A stretch of 64,000 bases of DNA from Cheiracanthium punctorium (GCA_038373885.1 JAWZYV010012275.1:124001-188000), one strand, 5' to 3'. Counted from the stretch's first letter, positions 46,905-58,494 are shown. The notes: a model not told the origin generated them from the letters alone. Translations and numbers: made by a program.

Positions 46905-47740
46905 ACACCATGCATGTAGTTGAAGGATAGTTCAATAATATCAAAACTGCATTTTACTAAACCACTTTCAATTTTACAGAATTATATGTAATTGTAAGAA
47001 ATACAGTGTTCCTGCTGAAGTCCGTTGTCTTCCGAATAATTAATGAATGGTAAGAGATATAGTCATAAAAGTGGGGTGTAAATAGTAGTAACGTTGCCAT
47101 GCACTACGAGGAAAAAAACGCTTACAGCGCCATTTTTTGGCTAAATTTACCGATTTATGAATAAAAGACATCTCGGTCACATTAATGTTAAAAATTGAAA
47201 GCTATAAATTCAAGTATTTCTAAAACAGCATCCTATTTTATGATCGATTTCTCTTTAGTGTAGATTTGTTTCATATAAAGTTACAGCGCTACTGTTTAAT
47301 TTTAGATTATAGTTAAAAATGCGCATTATAGAGTTATTATTTTAATTTTTTAGCAATTCTAAGAATATCTTAAATGTAAGGAAGAAGGGAATGGCGCGTT
47401 CCGGGCATTTACGGAAACTGTTGATACCACTGCAAGTAACTTTAAAAAAACATTTTTGGAAAAATTAGTAAAAAAATTTAAATTTAATTAGGACATGTAT
47501 TCATAATGTTTTATTCATGCTTTTACATTAATGAAATCATGAAAAAAATGGGTGACATTTCAAGAATGTTTTTATTCAACAATAAACAATCCATACTTCG
47601 TGTACACACTTTTAAATCAAATTTATATATAACATTAAATATAAGCAATTTTACAAAAATGAAATGTCATGCTCTATGAAATGTTTAATACTTTTTTAAT
47701 TTCAAAGATATTATATTATGAATATTATTTTATATACTCT
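46905..47740. other. Unassigned sequence
   Basis: It may be the interior of the hAT-like element that starts at 46822. No frame supported. Confidence 0.3.
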
Positions 47741-47745
47741 TTACT

Positions 47746-48037
47746 ACAGGTATTTTCAAAAAGCAATGCAAGAAAATAGATATTGGGGAGAAAATACGTA
47801 AATGGCAGTCACGAGAAAATGCAAGGGAAGAGAAAGATATACAGGCGGAATGATTGATATCTTGGCGCTCAATACTGGATTCGATATTCATGAAAGGATA
47901 TGTGACTCGAATAACGGAATTACGCTTGAAAAAAGGGATGTTAAGGGATCAGTGGAATGTATTTTTTCGTGAGATCGCAAAAGAGATTGTGTAAAGAGAA
48001 CGATAACATCAACGTGAGAAAACGATATGCGTTACAA
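47746..48037 (+). repeat. Diverged repeat, copy B, right of Helitron
   Basis: Partner of 44979-45280 in direct orientation; see there. Confidence 0.6.
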
Positions 48038-48185
48038 TGCTTCTAATGCAAATATTTGAAGGAATGTGCATATTTTAAGTCATCTTAGTAATTGCGCCTG
48101 TGATATTTAATATTTAATATTTGTATAATGTAATCTTATGAAAGATTTAATTTACTGCTGACTCATGCATATAATTAAGAAAATA

Positions 48186-48220
48186 TATATATATATATTT
48201 ATATATATATATATATATAT
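48186..48220. repeat. (AT)n microsatellite
   Basis: Two AT runs with one TTT interruption. Confidence 0.85.
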
Positions 48221-48691
48221 AAAATAGTGATGATTTGAATAGAGATTTATTCTCGATTTTAACGGTTTATTACCTATATATTTGCTAACTGATTTCATAA
48301 TGAAATTGGCTTTAATTTACCTTTTGATTTATTAATTTTTAGTTTTAAAGTTTACTTTAATCTCACTAATTACAGAAGGTGAAGGTTTGATAATATAAAA
48401 CGATTTAAGCTTCTTTGCCTGTCCAATTGCCAAAACAGTATTTAGATAGATGTAATAGATCCGCCAAAGTTTCGCCAAAAATTTTGTGTTTTGCTTCCCC
48501 TTTTCTTCTAATTATATGACATTTTTGCTTATTTTACGTTCCTATTTCTTGATCCCTCTTTTTGGCTTAGTCTTTTATATATATTAATATATTTCATGAA
48601 TTCAATGTTAACATTATACTGTTTTGTAAAGATTTTTAAAACTGTAGAATTTTTTAAATAAAGAGAAGCAATGAAACTTTGTTATTCGATA

Positions 48692-48704
48692 CACACACAC
48701 ACAA

Positions 48705-48756
<52 letters not shown>
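48692..48756. repeat. Compound (AC)n(AT)n microsatellite
   Basis: It directly abuts the left end of the transposon at 48757. Confidence 0.9.
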
Positions 48757-48759
<3 letters not shown>

Positions 48760-49199
48760 GGTGCTTCAAAATTTTTTTTTAACTTCTTTGTTCTCACCCT
48801 GCATTTTTTTACACTATTCATAAATATCATGAATGCAAAACTTCAATTAAATCGAATAACATTTAGAGGTCGCGCGAAACAATCGAATTCTGCTGAAAAC
48901 TGGCAAAATCGACAGACGAAGAATAGGGTGTATAATACAATTGCCCTAAATAATGCTACATTCAAAAGTGCATAATTTCAAATGTTTAACGATTTTACAA
49001 GGTAAACAACATCAGATGAGTTAAAGAAATTAGGTTTTCCCGCTTGCCCTGGCTTTCTTTGCAATCGGGTATCGTGGGCGTAATCTTACTCACAGCGAAG
49101 CGGCTGTTCCTCTCCCCCCCTTACCTTAAGATTTTATATTCAGTCACTCGTCCATAAGACAGCAAAGGTAAACTATCCGCTTGGAACTAGACATTAACG

Positions 49200-50330
49200 T
49201 AGAAAAATCTTTCAATCTGTGGTTGTAATACCCCTATGATGCACTGGGACGGAAAACTAATGCAAAATATGCCTGGAAAAGCAAAAGAGGATCGCCTAAC
49301 AGTGGTAGTATCAGGACCAAACATTGATAATCAGCTACTGGGTGATCGTAAATTACAGTCGGGGATAAGCATTGCTATATGACAAATACTGCTGTTAGAT
49401 AAAAAGACACTTACTGAGCTCGTACGGGGTATTCGCGTCAATATGACAACCAGTAATACTGGTATTAAAAATTAAAGCATGATGGATATGGGAACAAAAG
49501 CTAGAATTTTTATTTTCGTATTTTGCTTGCCGCAACACATTCTGGAAATTGTGATCTCTGCCGTATGCACTCAATGCAAGGGACCATGTATGTCTAGTTG
49601 ACTTACTTTACTGCTTTTTAAGCATTAATTTTGAGCCTGGAGTGAGAACCGCTGAGATTTCAGCCATTCAGATCGATATGCAATCGATGATGGAATTTTT
49701 GCAAAGCGAACTTGTCATGAAGGATAGAATTACAGGGAGTTAATGGAGCTTGTTATAATTTTTCTATCTGGAACACCTTCTCGTTATGTACGCGTTCGTG
49801 CTACAGGAGCTATCCATCATACCAGATGGATGTCAAACATTCTTTATAGCTTGAAGTTGTGGATGCTTCGCAACCAGTTAAAATTCTGCGGAAAGAGAAA
49901 GAAAGCGTATTCATGACATCTGCATCTTTATTGTAAAACAATATCTGGGACCTTGGTTTACAGCATCCCTTTTTCTGCAAGCACCGATAAATGATTTGAC
50001 CTTTCTTCGGCCCTCTTGTAGCATACAAAAACGAAAATACCAAACTATCAGCTGTGGCTGTTGACAAACTGTTATGACTTCTTTGGTATCTCAGCGAGCC
50101 ACTCGTAGCACTATCTTCCTTTGATTCGGATGTTCAAGTGGAAAATAAAAGCAAAAAATGGCTTTGCCATCCTTTGAACTTCTTCATAAACTAGATGGTG
50201 AGGATGAACCACTGAAGCGAGCAAGACTGACAAAACAGAAATTGACGAGTTGACTAAGAATTATCCAGTTTTGTGACGCAGGCATGCTTTTTAGCCTACT
50301 ATGCATCGAAAAGGAGTTCCCTGTAAATTA
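49200..50330 (+). pseudogene. Transposon protein remnant, many frame breaks
   Basis: Plus-strand pieces in order: HWDGKLMQNMPGKAKEDRL, VVSGPNIDNQLLGD, VRGIRVNMTTSNTGIKN, AVCTQCKGP, then YRELMELVIIFL and AIHHTRWMSNILYSLKLWML. I recall this block order (IHWDGK, TTASNTG, GAIHHARWMSKxLYxLK) from an abundant uncharacterised arthropod and hydra transposon protein. I can name no superfamily with confidence. At least five stops or shifts break it. Confidence 0.65.
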
Positions 50331-50748
50331 ATCTTGAGCATCGGGAACTTCAAGATAGCTACCAGCAAGACTTCGAAATGGCAAAGTAATTGAGAGTTGT
50401 GAACGGCTATTCGGAGCGCCGCGAAGCTCTTATCGAATCATTTGCTAAGACTATCACTAAGAAAGTAGATCAGAAACAATGTCTTTTTCAAGTGGTTCAG
50501 AAGCATCATAAAACGTGCCGAGGTCACAAAAAAGTGCTCTTAAAAATTAACTTCAGCCCTAATTAGTGAGTTGTTATATATTTTGTGTATTTCATTTGTT
50601 TCCTAACTTTTTATATTATTGAATTTTTAATTTTTTTATACATATAGATAATATAAAGTGACTTTATTAATAATTACGTATCCTTGTGCATTTCGTTTAT
50701 ATTACGAAATCTAAATACGGTTGAGTGAACTCTACATATAAGTATACA

Positions 50749-50776
<28 letters not shown>
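50749..50776. repeat. Poly-T tract
   Basis: About 28 T in a row inside the right part of the decayed transposon. Confidence 0.9.
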
Positions 50777-50780
<4 letters not shown>

Positions 50781-50879
50781 CAAACTGTCATTGTACATAG
50801 TGGCACGAAATAAAAAGGTGAGATAAAAAAAAATAGAAAGTTTATTTTTCTCCATAGATTTCTGAAGCATCCTAATATG

Positions 50880-51600
50880 TACATTATATTCTACTCAAAG
50901 TTCTAAAGAATGTCTTCCGCTTCCAGAAACATAAATCAAGCAGATTATAATTCTGCATACATTTTCGATTTATTGTATTGCTGACAGTAGATGTTTTGTT
51001 TAGTTTTCTTTCATAATGACTTAATCTAAAGTGCACTAAAGAAACACATTGGATACGCTATGCAACATTATTTGTCTTACGCGAATATGATACTACGTAC
51101 GTTATCTGCAAGGGACATACATGAGATGACAGTAAGAAGTACCAGCAGATTCTCTGGATACCTTATTATTCTGTACAGTGAAGTACAGTTATAATTGCCA
51201 TTACAGTACAATGCAATACTATTTATTATTGTACAGAGTACAGTATTATTATTAAAGAGCTTCTCCCTATTATTATTGCTGCATACTGTGCATACAGTTC
51301 TGTACTTTATGCTCCTGTCTCCTACTGATAATATTTTTGGGGCATTTACAAAATTGTACAGTACTGTGCAGTATGATATTCAATAACGCAGCTTTTTTTT
51401 AGTACATTGTTTATTCATTACTTTATGAGCGAAATGGAAATAATATAACCCTGTTTCAATACTCAACCGTATGTGTAATAAACTTAAAGAAACTAAAATA
51501 TTTTATATGTTTAAACATTTTAAATAGTAAATCAGTAATTCCATATCAGATTAACATACAACATGCATGTGTTGATGAACGCATTCAGAAGAATTCATTA
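50880..51600. other. No gene; cluster of TACAGT/ACTGTA motifs
   Basis: Between about 51170 and 51375, TACAG or its inverse occurs roughly ten times, including GTACAGAGTACAGTA and TGTACAGTACTGTGCAGTA. No frame or known element is seen. Confidence 0.4.
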
Positions 51601-51619
51601 TTCAAGACAAATGTATCAG

Positions 51620-52080
51620 TTTTGTCTTTAGCTGTTATTAATTAAGCGAGTTACTCAAGCTAATTGAAGCTACTTAGCTTTTAGAAATGATTAAACAGGA
51701 TTCAAGGGTTTCAAGAGAGAAATAGCTGAAAGTTAACAGTAGAAATGTGTTCTCCTGACAAGCATTGATTTTTGCGCAACTCCTCGCTTCAATCGGCAGA
51801 ACTGTACTGAAAATGAGAAAATTCTAAATTGCTAACCATGCAGAAAAAAGTGACACATGACATTAGCGTGTTCGCAATTTTACCAGGAATCAAACCGTAA
51901 GCGACAATGCAGTTTTAAACTCAGCCATTCGCATGAGTGATTTTAATACATATGTGTGAAACTAAGTTTTAAATGGGCAGTAATTTTTGGGAAATTTGGT
52001 ATAAACAGAACACATGAGGAATGTTGCTCTTTTTATCTCGTAGCATTAAAAATATTAGTAATTTTTATCTGTTGTACATT
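51620..52080 (+). repeat. Diverged repeat of unknown type, copy 2
   Basis: Partner of 3650-4100 in the same orientation, with an estimated identity of 70-80% over about 400 bp. Confidence 0.6.
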
Positions 52081-52089
52081 AATGTCTTA

Positions 52090-52730
52090 ATTTGTAAACA
52101 AAATATATATGAATATATGACTACATAATAATTTCATTAATAAATATGTTATACTTAAAAAAAAATAAAAGTTATCTTAACTTTTTATTTTAACCAGGAA
52201 CGACATTTCGGATGGAATATTTGATGATTTGCAAATGCAGGTATTTTCTGAAACATTTTTTTAAACGCGCAAAATGCTTAGTTACGGAAATGTTCAACGA
52301 AAGAAGAACTAGGTCAACATGTTTACTCGAAATTTCTAAATATTTTTTTACCTCACAACACGTTATTGTTGCGGAAAAAAAGATGAAAAGAAACACCTAA
52401 ATCCTCACACTGATTTCCTCAAAATAGTTATTTTTATCAAGATTTCTTTTTAATTAAAAAAAAAAAATGTTAAAATGCCTCGAGAAATTCGGTTTAAAAA
52501 TAAAATAATCTCTCTTAACATCTGCAAATAAGTAGTACTTAAAAGGAATATTCGTGAACAGGTTTAATTTGAGAAATTCTATACCATTCTATATTTTCAT
52601 ATCTCTGTAATTAAATATAAATTGTTATTTCATGGTTATTATAATTATTATAAAAGGTGACAAAGATTAAGCTATACGAAAAAGAAAAAAAAAGAAAGGA
52701 AAAGGAAGGAAAAGAAGAAAATATTGTCAA
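52090..52730. other. A+T-rich DNA, no supported feature
   Basis: A purine-rich stretch (52680-52722) precedes the LTR. Confidence 0.45.
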
Positions 52731-52734
52731 CATT

Positions 52735-53026
52735 TGTAGACACTAAACATTTCTTAATGCTAATATTTCTTTTATTATCACACATTTTTGACACGAGTAC
52801 GATTAATTATATTGAGAGTGTAATTCAAATTCACTGGTGGCAACGCATAAGCGATGGTATTTAAAAATGAGAAAATTATGAGAAAAAGAAAAGTACGTAG
52901 TGTGTTGTATAAAAATTCAAGTTACGGTATATGTATGAATTAGTTCAAGTTAACGCTGTACGTTATTTTAGAAATAAATGTTTTGTTTTGTCTTTAATAT
53001 GTTTACGTTAGTGTGTTGAGCTAACA
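52735..53026 (+). repeat. Gypsy 5' LTR (292 bp)
   Basis: It starts TGTAGACACTAAACATTTC and ends GTTGAGCTAACA. It contains AGAAATAAATG, a polyadenylation-like signal, 50 bp before its end. The sequence after it (ATTCAGAAGTGGGATAAAC) is where the tRNA primer site should lie. Confidence 0.9.
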
Positions 53027-53256
53027 ATTCAGAAGTGGGATAAACTAATCCAGATTTTACGATAAGATAAGTACGAGAAGATAAGTTACGATAAGAAAAT
53101 ATTATAAGTTCTATTTTTTTTCAAGTGTACGTTTAAATACGAATTCGTTTTTGAATTAATTAAGAAATTAAACATTCTCTGTTTGGAAAAGCAAAGAAGT
53201 GTGACTTAAAAGTATTAGTCGAAGAGTTAGGTGAACAAGTTAATGGCGATCTCAAA

Positions 53257-54660
53257 ATGAGTGATCTGAAAAAAATGATTTTGGCAAGTAAAGAGTATGA
53301 CGAAAACTGCGCCTACGAGGAATGGTTAGCTACGATAATTAATTAGCGAAAAGATAGAGAAGAACTGGCTGAAAGAAAGCGCCAAGAAGAAATGACAAAA
53401 GAATTACGGTGAGAGGAAATGGAAATGGAAGAACGTAAACGTAAGGATGAGATGGAATTTGAACTCCAAAAATTACGTATCGAAATGGAATATAGAGCTG
53501 CAATTCCTGTCGCCAATCAAAATGGTACTAGTGTACAAGTGAAACCAAAATTGGAACTCCACCACTTGATGCAAAAATTTAATCCAGATGAAAGTGATAT
53601 AGGCTTGTATTTAACAATGTTTGAACGCTTAGCCAAACAAGCAGATGCGCTTGAAAATACGTGGGTGAGTCATCTACTAGGATTGCTACCATATGATGTT
53701 GCCCAATTAATCGCCAGAGAATCAGATGAAATAGCAAGTGATTATAAAGAAGTTAAAAAGATATTGCTGCAACGATACAAGTTAACGCCAGAAAAGTTTC
53801 GTCAAAAATGTTTCACACATAGCAAGAATAGTGGATGCACGTGGAAAAACTTTGCATATGAGTTAAAAAGTTACTTTAATGAATGGATAAGCGGTGTTAA
53901 AGTTGATACCTTTGAGAAATTAAGAGATTTAATTATTGCAGATCAGATAAAACGCAAGGTAACACAAGAAATTAGAGATCATTTTATTGATGACTGGCCG
54001 AAATTAATATCGCCCGATTATTTAGTCGAAAAACTGGACGATTATGAAACTGTGAGATCAACTTTCAAGAACAAGCAACCACGTAAAGAAGGGCATTTCG
54101 AGAAAAAGAGTCATTTCAAAGATGATTATGTTGTTTCGACCAACGAAAAGAAAAGTTTATACAGTGCAACTCATAATGAGAAAGGAGAGCCAAAATGCTT
54201 TAACTGCAGTTTTTACGGACATATTTCTAAGGACTGCCCACAACCGAAAGTCGTCATAGTCTGTCGTAGATGTGGAAAAACTGGACATAAAGCAAAGAGC
54301 TGTACGGCTAAGACTGAAAATAATAATTCAAACGAAAAAAGCTTGTCCGTTACTCAAGTTGGAGGACGTCCAGATCAGTGTGCAAAATATTTAAAGGAAG
54401 CAAAAATAAATGGCTGTAGAAAAGTTGAGGCTCTTGTAGATACAGGGAGTTCTTGTTGTCTGTTAAGGATTTCAGTCGCTCAAAAACTCGGATTGAGACC
54501 CAAACCTACTGTTAATGAACTATATGGTTTTGGAAACCAAATCACTCCTGTAGTAACTGCCATGGGAAAGATTGAAGCCGATATTGAAGTTGATAACGTA
54601 AAAGGTCAAAATATAAATATATACATTGTTCCTGATGACGCACACCAGTTGATCTTTTAA
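53257..54660 (+). pseudogene. gag: Gypsy gag with zinc knuckles and protease start
   Basis: Gag forms the particle core and packages RNA. The frame is open upstream of the ATG at 53257 (MSDLKKMILASKEYDEN), so the true start may be earlier or mutated. TAG at 53344-53346 and TGA at 53410-53412 break it; it is open again from 53419 to 54660 (413 codons). Counting from 53419, residues 1-25 are a charged coiled coil, about 40-240 the capsid-like region, 260-273 and 282-295 two CX2CX4HX4C zinc knuckles, and 341-343 the protease DTG. The frame stops at 54658-54660, but the next frame continues the protein, so gag and pol were probably one reading unit. Confidence 0.85.
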
Positions 54661-55348
54661 TTGGACGGTCATGGCTTGATCTTTCATACATCGCCTATGC
54701 TAGAATTGGAAATACATTTCATATCGCGTATCATGAAGATGAGCCTTTTAGAAATTTATTAATTGATGAAAAAGTAAATCGCATTTCTCTCAGAACTCTT
54801 GAAACAACTACATTAGAGAAAAATACAATCAATCCTGTCAGTTCTCAGACCGATTTTATTGACAATGGACTAATTTTATTGGAAAACTCTGAAGTCGGTT
54901 ATCTACTGGAAGTTAAAGATGGAAAAACGTATATACCTGTGATGAATACGGGAGATGAAAATGTCATACTTCTTAAGGACCAGTGTGTTGGTAGAGCAAG
55001 CATGGTCGAGGATTTAAATGCTGAAGGTAGCGAAGAAGTTTCAAACGATCCACCTAATTTACGAGATATAAAAGAAAAGACCCCCATAACTTTGAATGAA
55101 ATCAAGATTGACCAAACTATTGAAAGTGAGAAGAAGCAAGAACTGCTTAATTTGTTGAATGACTGTAGAGTCTGTTTCGCACTGAATATTTCTGAGCTTG
55201 GATGCACAACAATAACAGAGATGGATATTAAGGAAATTCACGGATCAAAACCCATATGTATGAAGCCATATAAAACGAACGCCTCTCAAAGAGCTGCTAT
55301 AAAAGAAATTGTGAAAGAGTGGAAGGAAAATGGAATTGTGTCGTCCGT
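54645..55348 (+). pseudogene. pol: Gypsy pol, protease to reverse transcriptase linker
   Basis: This frame picks up the protease C-terminal part (PVDLLIGRSWLD) directly across a small frame break at the end of gag. It goes on through an acidic linker to the reverse transcriptase entry (KPYKTNASQRAAIKEIVKEW), then is interrupted by the MITE at 55357. At the join a few bases of the reading frame also appear to be missing, apart from the MITE itself. Confidence 0.8.
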
Positions 55349-55356
55349 ATGCAAGC

Positions 55357-55668
55357 TAGAGATGAGTTCGGGCTCCTTTTTTGAAGCCCGATCCCGCCCG
55401 AGCCCGAAGACTTTTAATCCGAGCCCGAGCAATATTATTAAAGTTGGAGCCCGAGCCCGAAATTTCAGCTAAAGACAAATAATATTAACTAATTCATTAA
55501 TTGGATACAATAAATTTTGGAGCTTCACACACCTTCTAGTCCCCCGTGCCGCTATTTTTTTAAATAAGTACGTCTATTTATCCCATGAATCACTTTTTAA
55601 AATCTGTTTCAAGGAGTATGTTCAACAAAGGAGAAATTTTTCACGAGCCCGAGCCCGTCTCATCTCTA
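55357..55668. mobile_element. hAT-type MITE (312 bp) in reverse transcriptase
   Basis: Perfect 8-bp target duplication ATGCAAGC at 55349-55356 and 55669-55676. The ends are inverted (TAGAGATGAG and CTCATCTCTA) and are followed at both sides by runs of GAGCCC/GGGCTC units. It has no frame of its own. The 8-bp duplication and TAGAG ends fit the hAT superfamily. Confidence 0.9.
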
Positions 55669-55670
55669 AT

Positions 55671-56700
55671 GCAAGCCCTGTCATATTGGTAAAGAAGAAG
55701 ACTGGTGAAAACAGATTGGTTGTTGATTATAGACGCCTTAATAATCAGACTGTAAAAGATAAATTCCCTTTACCTAAGATAGACGATTTGTTGGAGCAGT
55801 TACATGAATGCAGCTATTTTACTACACTGGACTTGGCACATGGATACTTACAAATACCTTTAACCGAAAAAGCAAAACTGAAAACAGCTTTTATAACACC
55901 AGATGAAACAGGACAGTTTGGAAGAATGATTTTTGGGTTAACAAATGCTCCGGCGGAATTTCAGCGTTTGATGTATCACGCATTAGGGCCATTATACAAC
56001 AGGGGTGTATTATGCTATCTGGATGATATACTTATTCCAGCAAAAACTTGGAACGCTATGATCGAAAAATTAACCGACGTATTTGAAGCACTGCGTTCCG
56101 CAAATTTAACTTTGAAATTACCTAAATGTGAATTTGGAAGGAAAGAGGTAGAATACTTAGGATTTGTTATCAATGAACGCGGGATCAAGCCTGGGTTCAG
56201 GAAAGTGGAAGCTATATCGAACTTTCCTCAACCTAAAAACATACATGATGTACGAAGATTTCTTGGCTTGACATCTTTCTTTAGACGATTTATTCCGAAT
56301 TATGCTACGAAGGCGAGGTTTCTGACTCAACTTACCAAGAAGAATGCACCTTTTAAATGGGAAAAAGGGCAGGAAGAATCATTCGACACTTTAAGACGTG
56401 AATTGACAAATCAACCAAGCTTAGCCCTCTATAATCCTGCGGCAGAAACGGAAGTTCACTGTGATGCATGTACGGACGGAATAGCTGGCATGTTGTTTCA
56501 ACGTGGAAACGATAACAATTTGCATCTGGTGTACTGCGTGAGTAAAAAGACCACAGAAACTGAGAATAAATACCATTCGAGTAAGCTTGAATTAATGGCA
56601 ATTGTATGGACACTTGAACGACTAAGACAGTTTTTGTTGGGTATCAGTTTTACAGTAGTAACTGACTGTCAGGTCTTAGTTTATATGAATGCAAAAAAAA
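55671..56700 (+). pseudogene. pol: Gypsy reverse transcriptase and RNase H
   Basis: It copies the element RNA into DNA and removes the RNA strand. After the MITE the frame has VVDYRRLN, LDLAHGYLQIPL, FGLTNAPAEFQ and the catalytic YLDDIL, then EYLGFVI and the connection region FLGLTSFFRRFIPNYA. The RNase H part (about residues 230-335) begins with the catalytic aspartate in HCDACTDGIAG and continues through the conserved ELMAIVW block. LDLAHGY replaces the usual LDLASGY. The frame is lost at an eight-A run ending at 56700. Confidence 0.9.
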
Positions 56701-57373
56701 TCAAGTAACCCTCAAATTGCTCGTTGGAGTCTCCTCATTCAAGAATTCAATTTTGAAATTCGCCACAGGCCAGGTGTCAAAATGTCTCACATCGATGCTA
56801 TCAGCAGAGCTCCAGTTTTGAATCCTACGGATACACTAGACTCCCTGATAGAAAACAAGCTTGAAGTACGCCTAACGTTGAGTATAGAAGACCAAGTTCT
56901 TATGATGCAGCAAGCAGATGAAACCTTAAAAGAATTAATAGAAATTCTAAAAAAAGATAAGGATGAAAGAAGTCCAGAAGAAAATAATAAAGTCGATCAT
57001 TATATTCTCAATGGAAATAGACTTTTTCGGGTAATCAAGGAAGATGGAAAGGAAAAACTCTTGTACGTTTTACCGAAAAGTATGAGGAAGAGTACGGTTG
57101 TAAAATTTCATGACCTCATGGGACATTTTGCAGTAGACAAAACGGTATCGAAGATCAAGGAACTATATTGGTTTCCATCAATGAAAAGATACGTTCGTCG
57201 ACATATATCAATGTGCTTCGAATGCTTAGTCAATAAGGCACCAAGTGGTAAGAGACAAGGTCTTCTCCATCCTATTCCAACTGGCCGCAGACCTTTCGCT
57301 ATTATACACTTAGACCACCTTGGTCCATTTGTAACAAGTAGTAAGAGAAACAAGGAATTACTTGTAATTATTG
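56701..57373 (+). pseudogene. pol: Gypsy integrase N-terminal half
   Basis: After the A-run shift it resumes with SNPQIARWSLLIQEFNFEI, the end of RNase H, then reaches the integrase HHCC zinc-binding domain (KFHDLMGHFAVDKT, then CFECLVNK). The first catalytic aspartate is in AIIHLDHLGPF. The frame enters the 57374 insertion and stops inside it. Confidence 0.9.
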
Positions 57374-57614
57374 TAGGGATGGACGCGAGACGAAAAATTG
57401 GCGTCTCGCGTCTCGCAAAACAGCCGAAAAGCTTGTCTCGTCTCGCAAAAATCCCTATATCATAATGTTAAAAATGTTTGTCTCGTCTCGCAAAAAAAGC
57501 TGTAAATCGCTGTCTCGTCTCGCAAAAAGTCGTCTCGCGTCCATACCTAGTTGTTCCATTGACACGTAGCAGTATGTTTGCAAACCTGAAAAGCTTGTCC
57601 CAAGCATACACGGA
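57374..57614. mobile_element. 241-bp insertion in integrase, hAT-like
   Basis: Perfect 8-bp duplication AATTATTG at 57366-57373 and 57615-57622. Inverted ends TAGGGATGGACGCGAGACGA (57374-57393) and the near-inverse at 57530-57549 enclose GTCTCGTCTCGCAAAA units repeated about five times. However, 65 bp of unrelated sequence (57550-57614) lies between the right inverted end and the target duplication. Insertion plus duplication is 249 bp, so the host frame is kept in phase. Confidence 0.8.
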
Positions 57615-57621
57615 AATTATT

Positions 57622-58494
57622 GATAACATGACGAGATTCGTACGCCTTTATCCTGTCAGAGACACTTCGACCAAGAATGTTCTAAAATCATTAAAGGACT
57701 TCATTCAAGATTTTGGATTACCGGATCGTTTAATTTCAGATCGAGGATCATGTTTCACCTCACACAAATTTCGAAAGTTCTGCGATGAAAATGGTATTAT
57801 GCACACCTTAAATTCTACATCACATCCACAAGGGAATGGAATGTGTGAGAGAGTGAATAGAACGATTTTATCTACGATCATACCTTCTATCGAAAAGATC
57901 AATCAAAAGGATTGGGACAGCAAAATTAAGGATGTAGAAAGAAACTTGAACAATACGGTGAATAACACTCTTGGAAAAACCCCTTTTGAAATACTTCACG
58001 GATATGTACCACGATTTAAAAAAGGAATATTGAGAATATTAGCTGATGAAAATGCTCAAGTTTGGAACGACCCAGAAAAACTACAATCCAAAGCTAAAGA
58101 AAAAATTAAGATGGAACAACAGAAAATGAAAGCACATTTTGATAAAAAGAAGCCTGGCACATTATTATTTGATAAAGGAGAAATAGTTGTGGTAAGAAGA
58201 AATCCAAAAGCAACCGGTGAGCCAACAAAAACTCAACAAAAGTACCGAGGACCAATGGTTGTGACAGAAGTACTACCTGGTGACACATATAGAATATCGC
58301 AGTTAGAAGGAAGCGACAGTCATCTATATGCAACAACAGCTCATATTAGCCAGCAAAAAGCCTGGAGGAGCTGGAATGACGATTGCAGTAGCTCGAGTGC
58401 AGATTCAGATGAGGAATCTGAAAGTCAGAGGCCTAAACGAACTGTCCGAAAACCGTTGCGTTACGGCAATGAGAGTTCAACTGAGGATAGTTGA
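57622..58494 (+). pseudogene. pol: Gypsy integrase core and C-terminus
   Basis: The frame continues DNMTRFVRLYPVRDTSTKN. The second catalytic aspartate is in ISDRGSCFTS and the glutamate in GNGMCERVNR, exactly 35 residues apart. The GPMVVTEVLPGDTYRI block is the C-terminal DNA-binding fold, followed by an acidic Ser-rich tail (SSSSADSDEESES) and a stop at 58492-58494. Confidence 0.9.

Larger units (their letters stand above)
48757..50874 (+). mobile_element. Decayed 2.1-kb DNA transposon
   Basis: The left end is TAGGGTGCTTCAAAATTTT and the right end, inverted, TAGGATGCTTCAGAAATC. It lies in a TA-rich target. The interior gives pieces of one large protein in order on the plus strand. The ends share the TAGGGTG start with the element at 22028, and the proteins look like distant cousins. 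Confidence 0.6.
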
